From the NCBI RefSeq assembly GCF_014897705.1, contig NZ_JABUXV010000009.1, positions 124,001 through 188,000 of the forward strand: 64,000 nucleotides of DNA, read 5' to 3'. The stretch comes from Brachybacterium sp. FME24 (GTDB lineage: Bacteria; Actinomycetota; Actinomycetes; Actinomycetales; Dermabacteraceae). The notes beneath the pieces are model-generated. The model was not told where the DNA came from. It ran no database searches and worked only from the letters and a program-made list of their open reading frames with translations. Positions 42,729 through 51,600 of this stretch are shown here, one piece after another. Numbering within the stretch: position 1 is the first letter of the stretch; the number at the start of each line of letters is the position of its first letter. Position numbers and translations under genes: made by a program.

Positions 42729-43421
42729 ATGACCGAACAGACCTCCAGCCCCGCCCTCCCCGCCGGCTTCGGCCGCGCCTTCGTCCTCACCCTGCGCGAG
42801 GCCTTCGTCGGCGCCGCGGACGATCTCGGCGACCTCGACCGCCGCGCCGGTGACGGCGACTTCGGCACCAACGTGCGCACCGCGATGAAGCACCTCGATG
42901 CGAACCTCGAGGCCGATCCGCCCACCAGCTATCGCGAATGGCTGACCGCGCTGTACATGGCATGGCTCGGCGTGGGCGGCACCAGCGGCCCCCTCTTCGG
43001 CATGTTCTTCCGCGACCTCGCGAAGGCCGGGGACGAGGCAGGTCGCAGTGTGCCCACCGCGGCGCAGTTCGGCGATGCGCTCGCCGCCGGCCAGGCCACC
43101 GTGCAGCGCTACGGCGAGGCGAAGATCGGCGACAAGACGATGATCGACTCCCTCGACCCAGCCATCGCCGCCCTGCGTGCGGCCCTCGAGGCGGATGCGG
43201 AGACCAGCGCCGTCGAGGCACTCTTCGAGGCGGAGGACGCCGCAGTCGCCGCGGCCACCGCCACGGCGCAGACCACTGCGCGCCGTGGCCGCGCGAGCTA
43301 CGTCGGCGACGCCTCCCGGGGCGTCATCGACCCCGGCGCCGCCGCCATGGCCCTCGTGATCGGCTCGGCCCGCGCCGGCGCCGACGGCTCGGGCGCCGTC
43401 GACCTCTCCTGGGTCGCCTGA
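42729..43421 (+). CDS. dhaL: Dihydroxyacetone kinase subunit DhaL
   Basis: 230 residues. Nucleotide-binding Asp cluster Asp37, Asp42 and Asp44 in LDRRAGDGDFGTN. GGTSGPLFGMFF and GRASYVGDASRGVIDPGA are typical DhaL. In the PTS-linked system, ADP bound here is rephosphorylated by DhaM. No DhaM gene follows; the next gene is a TauE permease. Confidence 0.93.
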   Translation: MTEQTSSPALPAGFGRAFVLTLREAFVGAADDLGDLDRRAGDGDFGTNVRTAMKHLDANLEADPPTSYREWLTALYMAWLGVGGTSGPLFGMFFRDLAKAGDEAGRSVPTAAQFGDALAAGQATVQRYGEAKIGDKTMIDSLDPAIAALRAALEADAETSAVEALFEAEDAAVAAATATAQTTARRGRASYVGDASRGVIDPGAAAMALVIGSARAGADGSGAVDLSWVA

Positions 43422-43569
43422 CAGGGCCCCGCCCGGCCCCGAGGTGCCCGAAGAACAGGGCGCCCCGGGGGCGGAGCGTGCGAGGGCAGGGCGCGCGGCG
43501 AGCCGTCGGCCGGAGTGCGCGGTGGACCGTCGCGACCTGAGCTGAACGACGCTGGTAGTTTCGCTGTTC

Positions 43570-44373
43570 ATGGCTGATCTCGCCGCTCTGTTCCCCTCCC
43601 TCGGCACCGCCACCTGGCTGCTCGTGGTGGTGGGTGCTTTCGTCGTCGGCCTGTCCAAGACCGCGATGCCCGGTGGGGGCACCATCGCCGTGGGCCTGTT
43701 CGCCCTGGCGCTGCCCGCCAAGGAGTCCACGGCCGCCCTGCTGCTCCTGCTCATGGTGGGCGATGCGACTGCGCTGTGGGTATACCGGCGCGAGCCCGAC
43801 GTGCGCACGCTGGTGCGCCTCATCCCCAGCGTGCTGATCGGCGTCGTGCTCGGCACGATCTTCTTCGCGACCGTCGGCGGCGACACCGTGCGCACCACCA
43901 TCGGCGTGATCCTGCTGATCCTCATCGCGGTGACCGTCTGGCGCCGGCGCACGGCCCGGGTCGCGACGGCCGCGCGGGCCGGCGAGCCGGAGCCGGAGGA
44001 GACTCCGTCGGGACCGGGCGTCGCCGTGGGCCGCGCCGGGTACGGGGTGCTGGGCGGGTTCACGACCATGGTCGCCAATGCCGGCGGGCCCGTGATGTCG
44101 ATGTACTTCTACGCGATGCGCATGCCGGTGCTGACCTTCCTGGGCACCTCCGCCTGGTTCTTCGCCATCGTCAACGTGATCAAGCTGCCGTTCTCCGCGG
44201 GCCTCGGCCTGATCACCCGCGACACCCTGGTCATGGACGCGATGCTGGTGCCCCTCGTGCTGATCGGTGCGTACTGCGGGGCGAAGATCGCACGGCGGAT
44301 CCCGCAGGGCGTCTTCGAGCGCGTCGTGCTCGTGCTCACCGTCGCCTCGGCGATCGGGCTGCTGGTGATCTGA
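43570..44373 (+). CDS. TauE/SafE family permease
   Basis: 267 residues with about eight transmembrane segments. TauE/SafE features: two related halves, GAFVVGLSKTAMPGGGTIAVGLFALALPAKESTA in the first and GGFTTMVANAGGPVMSMYFYAMRMP in the second. The family exports sulfite, sulfonates or other small anions; substrate here unknown. Separate from dhaL by about 150 bases. Converges on the WYL regulator. Confidence 0.88.
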   Translation: MADLAALFPSLGTATWLLVVVGAFVVGLSKTAMPGGGTIAVGLFALALPAKESTAALLLLLMVGDATALWVYRREPDVRTLVRLIPSVLIGVVLGTIFFATVGGDTVRTTIGVILLILIAVTVWRRRTARVATAARAGEPEPEETPSGPGVAVGRAGYGVLGGFTTMVANAGGPVMSMYFYAMRMPVLTFLGTSAWFFAIVNVIKLPFSAGLGLITRDTLVMDAMLVPLVLIGAYCGAKIARRIPQGVFERVVLVLTVASAIGLLVI

Positions 44374-44411
44374 CCCGGGGGCCTCCGGACGGCCCGGTCA
44401 GCAGAGGCCCG

Positions 44412-45407
44412 TCAGGACGGGTCGAACCCGCGATCGGGAGGGGTGCTCGTGCCATCGGGCGCCGGCTCCATCATCGCCGCCCGGGTCGCGATGTCCTCGA
44501 AGATCTCCAGCAGTTCCGGGGGGTCGATCACCTCGAGCGGCACCCGCAGCCAGATCAGATGCATCGCGAGCCACTGCAGATCATCGACGCCCGCCCGCAG
44601 GATGCAGGCATCCTCCCCGTCGGGCGTGAGCGATGCGGCGCGGGCGGAGACCTTGGCGGCGATCGCGTCGTACGGCGCCAGCAGGCGCACGGTCACCTCC
44701 CGGGGGTAGGCCCCGTGGGTGATCGAATCGCGCACCGTGCGTTCGATGTCCGGAGTGGGTCGCGGCGTGATCGCGAAGGTGCTCGGGCTGACCGCGTGCA
44801 TGCGGTCCAGACGGAACGTGCGCCAGTCCTCCCGGTCCAGATCCCAGGCGAACAGATACCAGTGCCCCTCGATGGACAGCACCCGGTACGGCTCGAGGCG
44901 TCGCTCGAAGCGTTCGCCATCGCCCCGCTGGTAGTCGACGCGCACCCGCATGCCGTCCCGCACGGCCGTGGCCAGAGCCAGCAGCACCTCGGAGCGGGCG
45001 GCCGGGACGGGCCGGGCCACCACGCCCATCGCGCCGGTGACGGCGGAGACCTCCGAGCGCACGTCCGGAGGCAGGATCCGGTCCAGTGCCGCGAGCGCGC
45101 GCAGGGCCTCGACGTCCAGACCCTCGATGCCCGAGGTCGCCGTCAGGCGCAGACCCACGGCGACCGCGACCGCCTCGTGCGGGCCGAGCAGCAGCGGGGG
45201 CAGCTCCCGGCCCGCACCCAGCTGATAGCCCCCGCCGTGGCCGGCCGAGGTCAGGACCGGGTAGCCCATCTCGCGCAGACGGTCCACGTCGCGTCGCACC
45301 GTCCGCACCGTCACCGTGAGCTCATCGGCCAGCTCTGGCCCGGTCCACACCGTGCGCGACTGCAGCAGGGCGAGCAGCCGCAGGGCTCTCCTCGTCACGT
45401 CGCTCAT
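44412..45407 (-). CDS. WYL-domain (YafY-like) transcriptional regulator
   Basis: 331 residues. N-terminal HTH_11 (ALRLLALLQSRTVWTGPELADELTVTVRTVRRDVDRLREMGYPV). The central WYL domain (RVDYQRGDGERFERRLEPYRVLSIEGHWYLFAWDLDREDWRTFRLDRM) binds nucleic acid or ligand in relatives. A C-terminal WCX region follows. Divergent from three DinB genes, which it probably controls. Confidence 0.9.
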   Translation of the reverse strand: MSDVTRRALRLLALLQSRTVWTGPELADELTVTVRTVRRDVDRLREMGYPVLTSAGHGGGYQLGAGRELPPLLLGPHEAVAVAVGLRLTATSGIEGLDVEALRALAALDRILPPDVRSEVSAVTGAMGVVARPVPAARSEVLLALATAVRDGMRVRVDYQRGDGERFERRLEPYRVLSIEGHWYLFAWDLDREDWRTFRLDRMHAVSPSTFAITPRPTPDIERTVRDSITHGAYPREVTVRLLAPYDAIAAKVSARAASLTPDGEDACILRAGVDDLQWLAMHLIWLRVPLEVIDPPELLEIFEDIATRAAMMEPAPDGTSTPPDRGFDPS

Positions 45408-45514
45408 GGGGACAGTCTGACCGACTTCGCGGACAGGAGCTGTCCGCTTCAGGATCGAACATGGAACCTGTCCAGCCAGGCGGGGTTCCCCGCATCGAGA
45501 GAATCGAGAGCACG

Positions 45515-46090
45515 ATGCCGTTCCTGACCGCAGACGTCACCGGCGAGCGCGACAGCCTCGCCACCTTCGCCGCACAGCAGATCGACCAGGTCGCGACCAC
45601 CCTTCACGGGCTCACCCGCGAACAGATCATCCAGACTCCCAGCGCGTCGGGCATGAGCCTCGGCGCCCTCGCCCGGCACGTGATCCTCATTTCCGAAGGC
45701 TCGGCGATGCGTATCGCCGCCGCCCCGGAGATGGGACCCGAACCCGAACGCACCCCGGCCCAGTTCCAGGCGGAGGGCACCATCGCCGCGGGCGCGGTGC
45801 GGGAGGAGGACACCCCCGAGTCCCTCATCGCCGAGCTCCACCGAACAGGTGAGCAGCTGGCCGCGGCGATCCGAGCCGCGGATCCGGAGACCGAGGGCCC
45901 CTACCCGGACCAGCCCTGGTTCGAGGGCCGCAAGATCTGGACCGTGCGCTGGTACGCCCTGCACCAGATCGAGGAGAACGCCCGCCACGCCGGACACGCC
46001 GACATCCTCCGCGAGAGCATCGACGCCAAGGGCGCCTATGAGGTCAATGCCCTCGCCGCCGGGGAGCAGTGGCCGCCCGCGGGCTGGTGA
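45515..46090 (+). CDS. DinB-family protein 1
   Basis: 191 residues from the ATG at 45515 (MPFLTADVTGERDSL); an in-frame start at 45461 is possible but the paralogue next door starts at the same point. DinB four-helix bundle: LATFAAQQIDQVATTLHGLTREQ, SLGALARHVI with metal-ligand His, and ALHQIEENARHAGHADILRESIDA (His residues). The family includes bacillithiol/mycothiol-dependent transferases and many uncharacterised detoxification enzymes. Confidence 0.87.
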   Translation: MPFLTADVTGERDSLATFAAQQIDQVATTLHGLTREQIIQTPSASGMSLGALARHVILISEGSAMRIAAAPEMGPEPERTPAQFQAEGTIAAGAVREEDTPESLIAELHRTGEQLAAAIRAADPETEGPYPDQPWFEGRKIWTVRWYALHQIEENARHAGHADILRESIDAKGAYEVNALAAGEQWPPAGW

Positions 46091-46175
46091 GAAGGTTCCG
46101 GTCCCGAGCACGAACCCGACGATCCACCGCCGCGCGATCACCAACAGGCGCGATCACCAACGCAGGGAGAGCACG

Positions 46176-46772
46176 ATGCCGTTCTTGACCGCCGACGTCA
46201 CCACCGAGCGCGAGGGCCTCGCCGTCTTCGCGCAGCAGCAGATCCGCCAGGTCGCCACCACCTTGCAGGGGTTGGACCGTGAACGGCTCACCGCGACCCC
46301 GAGCGCCTCGAGCTTCAGCCTGGGTGCCCTCGCCCGCCATGTGCTCGACGTCGTCGACGGGATCGCCCAGCAGATCGAGGCCGTGATGGCGGCCGCTGCC
46401 ACCTCTGGCGCGGCGGGCTCGGCGTCGAACGCCGCCGAAGACAATGCCGCAGCCCTCCGGGGCGACGACGAGGCCGGCATGCGGGCCTCGGATACCGCCC
46501 AGACACTGATCGACGACCTCGAAGCCGCTGGTGCGCGGCTCGCGACCGCCCTCGAGAACGCGGACCTCGACACTCCGGTCCCGACCCCGGCGGCACCGTG
46601 GTTCAGCGGCGAGGAACGATGGACCGTGCGCTGGATCGCACTGCACAGCATCGAGGAGGTCGCCCGCCACGCCGGACACGCGGACATCATCCGGGAGAGC
46701 GTCGACGCCAAGATCGCGTACGAGCTCAACGCGCTCGCCGACGGGGAGCCGTGGCCGCCGCCCGGCTGGTGA
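46176..46772 (+). CDS. DinB-family protein 2 (tandem paralogue)
   Basis: 198 residues. Start MPFLTADVTTEREGLAVFAQQQI and end ALHSIEEVARHAGHADIIRESVDA repeat those of protein 1, indicating a tandem duplication. The middle has diverged and gained an Ala-rich stretch. Same putative His ligands. AGGGAGAG before the ATG. Confidence 0.87.
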   Translation: MPFLTADVTTEREGLAVFAQQQIRQVATTLQGLDRERLTATPSASSFSLGALARHVLDVVDGIAQQIEAVMAAAATSGAAGSASNAAEDNAAALRGDDEAGMRASDTAQTLIDDLEAAGARLATALENADLDTPVPTPAAPWFSGEERWTVRWIALHSIEEVARHAGHADIIRESVDAKIAYELNALADGEPWPPPGW

Positions 46773-46824
46773 GCACGCTCCGACACTGACCGCAGATCTT
46801 TCGACCGCACGACAGGAGAACCCC

Positions 46825-47448
46825 ATGACCAGCGACGATCTCACCCCCGGCGCCGCCGACGCGCCGCAGGGCAAGGACGGCGACCTGAGCACGGTCCTCA
46901 TCGACCAGATCGAACTCCACGTGCGCGAGTTCCTGCGCCCGCGCCTCGAAGGGCTCACCGACGAGGAGTACTTCTTCGACCCCACGACGGAGGGCGCCAG
47001 CTGGACCGTTCACCCTCGCGTGCACGAGGGACAGACCCCGCCCACCTCGATCCAGGGAGGCGCCGGGGACATGGTCATCGACTTCGAGTTCCCCGAACCC
47101 GATCCGACCCCGCTGACCACCATCGCCTGGCGACTCGGACACCTCATCGTCGGAGTGCTCGCAGTACGCAGCCACTCCCACCTCGGCGGCCCGCCTGCGG
47201 ACTACATGTCCTGGTCCTACGCGGCCACGGCGCAGGAGGCGCTGGCCCAGTTCGACGAAGAGTTCGAGCGATGGATCTCCGGTGTCCGCTCCTGGGATGA
47301 AGACGATCTGCAGGTAGCAGTGGGCGAGGCGGAGGGGCCCTGGGCCGAGAACTCGCGCGCCACGCTCGTCGCCCATATCAACCGCGAACTGATCCACCAT
47401 CTCGCCGAGATCGCCCTGCTGCGCGACCTCTGGGCACACCGAGGCTGA
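46825..47448 (+). CDS. DinB-family protein 3 (distant)
   Basis: 207 residues. DinB-like bundle with LIDQIELHVREFLRPRLEGLTDEEYFFDP, AWRLGHLIVGVLAVRSHSHLGG and the C-terminal NRELIHHLAEIALLRDLW. The last motif, with paired His, is characteristic of a different DinB subgroup than proteins 1 and 2. ACAGGAGAA precedes the ATG. Last gene of the DinB operon. Confidence 0.83.
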   Translation: MTSDDLTPGAADAPQGKDGDLSTVLIDQIELHVREFLRPRLEGLTDEEYFFDPTTEGASWTVHPRVHEGQTPPTSIQGGAGDMVIDFEFPEPDPTPLTTIAWRLGHLIVGVLAVRSHSHLGGPPADYMSWSYAATAQEALAQFDEEFERWISGVRSWDEDDLQVAVGEAEGPWAENSRATLVAHINRELIHHLAEIALLRDLWAHRG

Positions 47449-47460
47449 GGGCCGAAGGAG

Positions 47461-48762
47461 TCAGGTCGGCAGTGACGTCGCCGCCGGGGCAGTCCGCTTC
47501 CTGTCGGGCCACCGGGCCACGAGCAGATGCAACGGGATGGTGAGGGCCAGGACAGCAGCGGCGATGAACGGGAGATGCCCCGGGGCCAGTCCGGTGGTCA
47601 GAGCGAGACCGCCCACACCACCGCCGAGCGCCCCGCCGAGGGAGATGGCGCTCGCGTTCAGCGCCATCAGGACGGCGACGGAGGCCGGCGCCATGGTGGC
47701 CAATCGAGCCTGCTGCGGGACAGCATGACCACCGTTGCCGATGCCGGCGAGCACGAACCACACCAGGCTGAGCACCGCGAACGCCGCCGGCGCCGCGAAC
47801 GAGAAGGCCAACGCCCCGAACAGAGCATCCACCAGCAGGCCGCACAGGATGACGGTGAGGACCCGGACGGGCGAGAAACGGTCCACGAGGCGACCGGTGA
47901 TGGCGTTGCCGACCATGCTGGCCACGCCGTAGGCGCACATGATCACGATCATCATCCAGCTGGCCGGATGCGTCGGCTCCAGGATCAGCACTGCATAGGT
48001 GAAGCAGGTGTAGCTCGCGCACAGCACCCCGGTGGACACCAGCAGCCCGGCCACCAGTCGAGGCTGGGCCAGAGGCCGCAGGCGAGCGGCCAGGGTCGAG
48101 GAGGGGTAGCGCAGCGGCGGCAGGCGCAGCCCGATGCCCACCAGCGCGATGAACCCGACCAGGGAGACCAGGACCAGCGGGAGCCGCCAACTGGTCTGTC
48201 CCAGGATCAGGCCCACGGGCACGCCGAGCGCGGTGGCGGTCATCCAGCCGCCGAGCACGAACGACAGGGCCCGTCCCCGGTGCCGTTCCGACACCAGGTG
48301 GACGACGTACCCGGTCACGGCCGCCCCCAGCAGGCAGGCGCCGAGCGCCGCGAGGACGCGGCCACCGAGAGCGATCGAATAGGTGGGGGCGACGGCGTTG
48401 ACCAGGTTCCCGGCGATGAAGGTCGTCAGTGCGCCCATGATCACGCGGCGCTGCTCCCAGCCGCTGGTGGTGGCCCCGAGGATGGGGCCGGCCACCGCCG
48501 AGGTGAGCGCGAAGACGGAGACCAGCTGACCGGCGAGCGCGGCGGTGACGTCGAGGTCCTCGGCGATGTCCGGCAGCAGCCCGGCCAGCACGTACCCGTC
48601 GATGCCGGTGGTGAAGGTGGCGACGGCGAGCCAGATCAACGTGCGATACGGGACCCCGGACGGCGGGTTCGAGGACGACGACGAGGCCGCGCTCGGTCCG
48701 TCCCGCGGTCCATCCATCAGTCGGTCCGGGGATGTGTCGCCGGGGCCATCGGCAGTAGTCAC
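47461..48762 (-). CDS. MFS transporter (DHA1-type efflux pattern)
   Basis: 433 residues from the GTG at 48762. A 40-residue Ser/Asp-rich N terminus precedes 12 transmembrane helices. Motif A-like GATTSGWEQRRVIMGA and SFVLGGWMTATALGVPVGLILGQTSWRLP (motif C region) match drug/sugar efflux MFS proteins such as AraJ/YdhP types. Substrate unknown. The upstream leader carries unusual tandem repeats and a long hairpin. Confidence 0.87.
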   Translation of the reverse strand: MTTADGPGDTSPDRLMDGPRDGPSAASSSSSNPPSGVPYRTLIWLAVATFTTGIDGYVLAGLLPDIAEDLDVTAALAGQLVSVFALTSAVAGPILGATTSGWEQRRVIMGALTTFIAGNLVNAVAPTYSIALGGRVLAALGACLLGAAVTGYVVHLVSERHRGRALSFVLGGWMTATALGVPVGLILGQTSWRLPLVLVSLVGFIALVGIGLRLPPLRYPSSTLAARLRPLAQPRLVAGLLVSTGVLCASYTCFTYAVLILEPTHPASWMMIVIMCAYGVASMVGNAITGRLVDRFSPVRVLTVILCGLLVDALFGALAFSFAAPAAFAVLSLVWFVLAGIGNGGHAVPQQARLATMAPASVAVLMALNASAISLGGALGGGVGGLALTTGLAPGHLPFIAAAVLALTIPLHLLVARWPDRKRTAPAATSLPT

Positions 48763-48853
48763 GAGGCGAGCGCCTCTCTCTCAGCGAGCTCTGTTCTCTC
48801 AGCAGACTCTATGGGGTCGGTGAGCCGACCCCCGGCCGACGCCCGCAACAGGA

Positions 48854-48900
48854 CCCTCAGCCGGGCCCTCAGCCGGGCCCTCAGCCGGGCCCTCAGCCGG
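48854..48900. repeat. Four tandem 12-bp repeats
   Basis: Unit CCCTCAGCCGGG, three full copies plus an 11-base fourth, directly upstream of the MFS gene on its 5' side. No phase with any supported coding frame. Confidence 0.85.
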
Positions 48901-48903
48901 AAT

Positions 48904-48951
48904 TGTCCCCGCAGGACCGATGTCTACTTCACCATCGGTCCTGAGGGGACA
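48904..48951. repeat. Long imperfect hairpin
   Basis: TGTCCCC-G-CAGGACCGATG (48904-48922), loop TCTACTTCAC, CATCGGTCCTG-A-GGGGACA (48933-48951). An 18-bp stem with a single mismatch. The length, defined ends and position next to tandem repeats suggest a dispersed palindromic element or IS relic, though a bidirectional terminator is possible. Confidence 0.7.
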
Positions 48952-48960
48952 TTACTGGGG

Positions 48961-49101
48961 TCCGGTCCGGTCCGGTCCGGGCATGCCCGGGACAGGCGGG
49001 GCCAGCCCTACCCGAGCCGGGGCCAGCCAGGCCGGTCCGGGCCAGCCAGGCCGGTGACGGCCCGGCCCGGCCCGCCCGGCCCGGCCCGCCCGGCCCGGGT
49101 G
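48961..49101. repeat. Low-complexity GC repeats
   Basis: TCCGG pentamers repeated four times from 48961, the palindrome CCGGGCATGCCCGG, then GGCCAGCCAGGCCGGTCCGG-like repeats, and CCCGGCCCGG/CCCGCC runs up to the stop codon of the Gfo/Idh gene at 49102. No coding potential. Confidence 0.7.
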
Positions 49102-50118
49102 TCAGAGGCTGATGACGTCGGCGACCTGGCCGGTCTTCGAGGACTCGTAGGCGGCGAGGATGACGCCGAGCACGCTGACGCCCTCGACCTGGTTGTTGAT
49201 CGGCCGCTCGCCGGTGGTGAGCACGTCCACGAAGTGCGCGATCTCGGCGGCGAAGGTGTCGACCTCCTCGTGCTCGAAGACCTGCTCCTCGTCCTCGCCG
49301 CGCAGCTTCACGCGCAGGGTGGAGCCGTCGGAGCTCAGCGAGCCCTTCTCGCCCACGGCGGAGAAGCGGTCGGTGCCGGGTGCGGCCGAGTAGGCCCACG
49401 AGGTGACCATCTGACCCACGGCACCATTATCGAAACGCACCAGGACCTGCGCGGAGTCCTCACCCTCCATGAACTTCAGGCGGTGGGTGGAGAGCATCGC
49501 GAAGGCGCTGACGGGGGTGGCACCGGCCAGGTGCAGCATCAGGTAGGTGGGGTGGTAGCCGGTATCGATGAGTTCGCCGCCGCCCGAGGTGGCCGCGTTC
49601 CCGCGCCAGCCCATCGACTCCGGGTTGAAGTCGTTGAAGAAGGAGTCGGTGGTGCGCACCTCGTAGACCTGGCCGAGGGCACCGGAGTCGATGACCTCCT
49701 TGGCCTTGGCCACGGCCGGCATGAACAGCTGGTTGTGAGCGCACATCAGGGTCACGCCGGTCTTCTCGATGACCTGGCTGACGGTCGTGGCCTCTTCGGG
49801 GGTCAGGCACAGCGGCTTCTCGCACAGGATGTGCTTGCCGGCCTCGGCGGCCGCGATGATCGCGGGGGTGTGGAGGTGGTGCGGGAGGCAGATGTCGACG
49901 GCGTCGATGTTGGGGTCCTTCACCATCTCGGTGAAGTCGCTGTAGCCGGTCGCCCCGGTCTCCTCGACCCGCTTGGCGAGAGTCTCCTCGCTGGCATCGG
50001 CGATGGCGGTGATGGTGACGCGGTCGGGGATCTGGGCGTAGCCCTTCAGGTGGGCGTTGGCGATGCCGCCGCCGCCGATCAGGCCGATGCGGACGGGGGA
50101 CTGGACGGTCTGGGTCAT
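49102..50118 (-). CDS. Gfo/Idh/MocA-family oxidoreductase 1
   Basis: 338 residues. Rossmann motif IGLIGGGGIANAHLKGYAQ, EKP motif ILCEKPLCLTPEEA, and the C-terminal domain His/Asp in GGELIDTGYHPTYLMLHLAG. NAD(P)-dependent sugar or inositol dehydrogenase type; substrate unknown. AGGAGAAACCC precedes the ATG. It is downstream of a second Gfo/Idh gene on the same strand. Confidence 0.9.
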   Translation of the reverse strand: MTQTVQSPVRIGLIGGGGIANAHLKGYAQIPDRVTITAIADASEETLAKRVEETGATGYSDFTEMVKDPNIDAVDICLPHHLHTPAIIAAAEAGKHILCEKPLCLTPEEATTVSQVIEKTGVTLMCAHNQLFMPAVAKAKEVIDSGALGQVYEVRTTDSFFNDFNPESMGWRGNAATSGGGELIDTGYHPTYLMLHLAGATPVSAFAMLSTHRLKFMEGEDSAQVLVRFDNGAVGQMVTSWAYSAAPGTDRFSAVGEKGSLSSDGSTLRVKLRGEDEEQVFEHEEVDTFAAEIAHFVDVLTTGERPINNQVEGVSVLGVILAAYESSKTGQVADVISL

Positions 50119-50169
50119 GGGTTTCTCCTCAGGAGGATTGCTGGGGTGCAGGTGGTGCGGATTGTGCAG

Positions 50170-50196
50170 GTGCTGCAGGTGCTGCAGGTGCTGCGG
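50170..50196. repeat. Three tandem 9-bp repeats
   Basis: GTGCTGCAG twice, then GTGCTGCGG, in the gap between the two Gfo/Idh genes and within the leader of the downstream one. Confidence 0.7.
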
Positions 50197-50342
50197 TGCA
50201 GCGGGGTGGTGCGGTGAGGGCGGACGCCGTGCCTGGCACGTGGGAAGTGCCGGGCGGTGCGCCCGGCCGTCATTCCGGGCCGCGCGAGGGAGCCGACGGG
50301 TGCGCGATGGCTCGAAGCTCCGCCGAGCGCCGGGGCGGAGGC

Positions 50343-51305
50343 TCAGGCCGACGCGGCGGCGTTGGCTGCGACGACCAGCTCGGTCAGGGCCCGGGCGCGC
50401 TCGAGGTTCTCCGTCGTCTCCTCGCCGCTGCGGATCGCCTGGACCCACTGTGCGAAGGGATTCGGGACATCCTCGGGGACCTCGACGGCGGTGGGCCCGT
50501 CGCCGGTGTCCAGGACCATGCCGCCGTCGGCCCCCAGCCCGTAGGTGAGGGTGCCGGTGGTGCCCTGCACCTCGATCGAGAAGGGGCTGAACGGCGTCAC
50601 GAAGCCGGTCTCGACCACGCCGATGGCGCCATCAGGACTGGTCACGGTGACCACCGCGTTGTCCTCGACGCCACGGCCGGTCATATCGGTGTAGGTGGCC
50701 GAGGCGACGGTGACGTCGGTGCCCAGGATCAGCTGGGTCAGGTACGACGGGTGAGCCGCGAGGTCGCTGAACGCCCCGCCGATGGCCTCGGCAGGATCGT
50801 AGAAGCGCGGTGGCAGCCAGTCGGCGGTCGAGCCGTTGTGGGCCAGGCGCACGCGGGAGTAGCTGAGGCGACCCAGCGAGCCGCTGTCGAGAACCTCGCG
50901 CAGGGCCACGGTGTAGCCGTGGGCGAGGCGCGGCAGGGACACGGTGACCTGCACGCCGGCGGCGCGGGCCGCCTCGAGCAGCTCGTCGCACTCCGCGAGG
51001 GTGGGGGCCAGCAGCTTCTCGGTGAAGATGTGCTTGCCGGCGGCGATGACCTTGCCGATCACCTCGCGGTGCACGGTGGTGGCAGTGGTGATGGTGACGC
51101 CGTCGAGATCCACGCGGGCGAGGAGGGCGTCGAGATCGGCGACGAACTCGACGCCGACGGTCGTGGCAAGGGCCGTGCCACGTTCGACGTCGTCGTCCCA
51201 GACGGCGACCAGTTCGGTCTCAGGATGGTTCTGGGCTTCCCGGGCGTATTCCTCGGCATGGACATGCCAGGCGGACAGGGCAGCGATGCGCAACGGTGCG
51301 GACAC
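50343..51305 (-). CDS. Gfo/Idh/MocA-family oxidoreductase 2
   Basis: 320 residues from the GTG at 51305. N terminus LRIAALSAWHVHAEEYAREAQNHPETELVAVWDDD has an atypical cofactor loop (ALSAWHVHA in place of GxGxxA). EKL (IFTEKLLAPTLAEC) replaces the usual EKP. The C-terminal domain has GGAFSDLAAHPSYLTQLILG with the family Asp/His. Probably an NAD(P)-linked sugar dehydrogenase acting in the same pathway as oxidoreductase 1. No clear ribosome-binding site. Confidence 0.87.
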   Translation of the reverse strand: MSAPLRIAALSAWHVHAEEYAREAQNHPETELVAVWDDDVERGTALATTVGVEFVADLDALLARVDLDGVTITTATTVHREVIGKVIAAGKHIFTEKLLAPTLAECDELLEAARAAGVQVTVSLPRLAHGYTVALREVLDSGSLGRLSYSRVRLAHNGSTADWLPPRFYDPAEAIGGAFSDLAAHPSYLTQLILGTDVTVASATYTDMTGRGVEDNAVVTVTSPDGAIGVVETGFVTPFSPFSIEVQGTTGTLTYGLGADGGMVLDTGDGPTAVEVPEDVPNPFAQWVQAIRSGEETTENLERARALTELVVAANAAASA

Positions 51306-51600
51306 GAATTCTCACGATCAGAGTCGAAGGAGCGGCGTGCCCGCAGGACTTACAGCCGCGAACGGTGTGAACCAGCCTACAGAGATTCACGGGAAGCGCA
51401 TCCCCCTGGGCGAGCGATTTTGCCAAGACTTAACCGCTTCGGACTGGAGCGGCAGGGGGCCGCGCCAGGAGTGCGGGGGAGGTGGGGACGTACGTCGGCG
51501 GGCGTAGCGGGAGTGTCGTCCCCGGGCCGATGGCAGGCGCACCGAATCCGGGCAGTCTCGGAACGGACGCATCACCCGAGCATCAACCGAGGAGGACACC

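Noticed and set aside
48854-48900. Possible CRISPR-like repeats
   Set aside because: Units are 12 bp, directly adjacent without spacers, and no cas genes are present.
47527-50217. Very long plus-strand open frame (896 codons) opposite the MFS and Gfo/Idh genes
   Set aside because: It is the antisense shadow of high-GC coding sequence; composition is His/Gln/Gly-rich with no domain, and both minus-strand genes are well supported.
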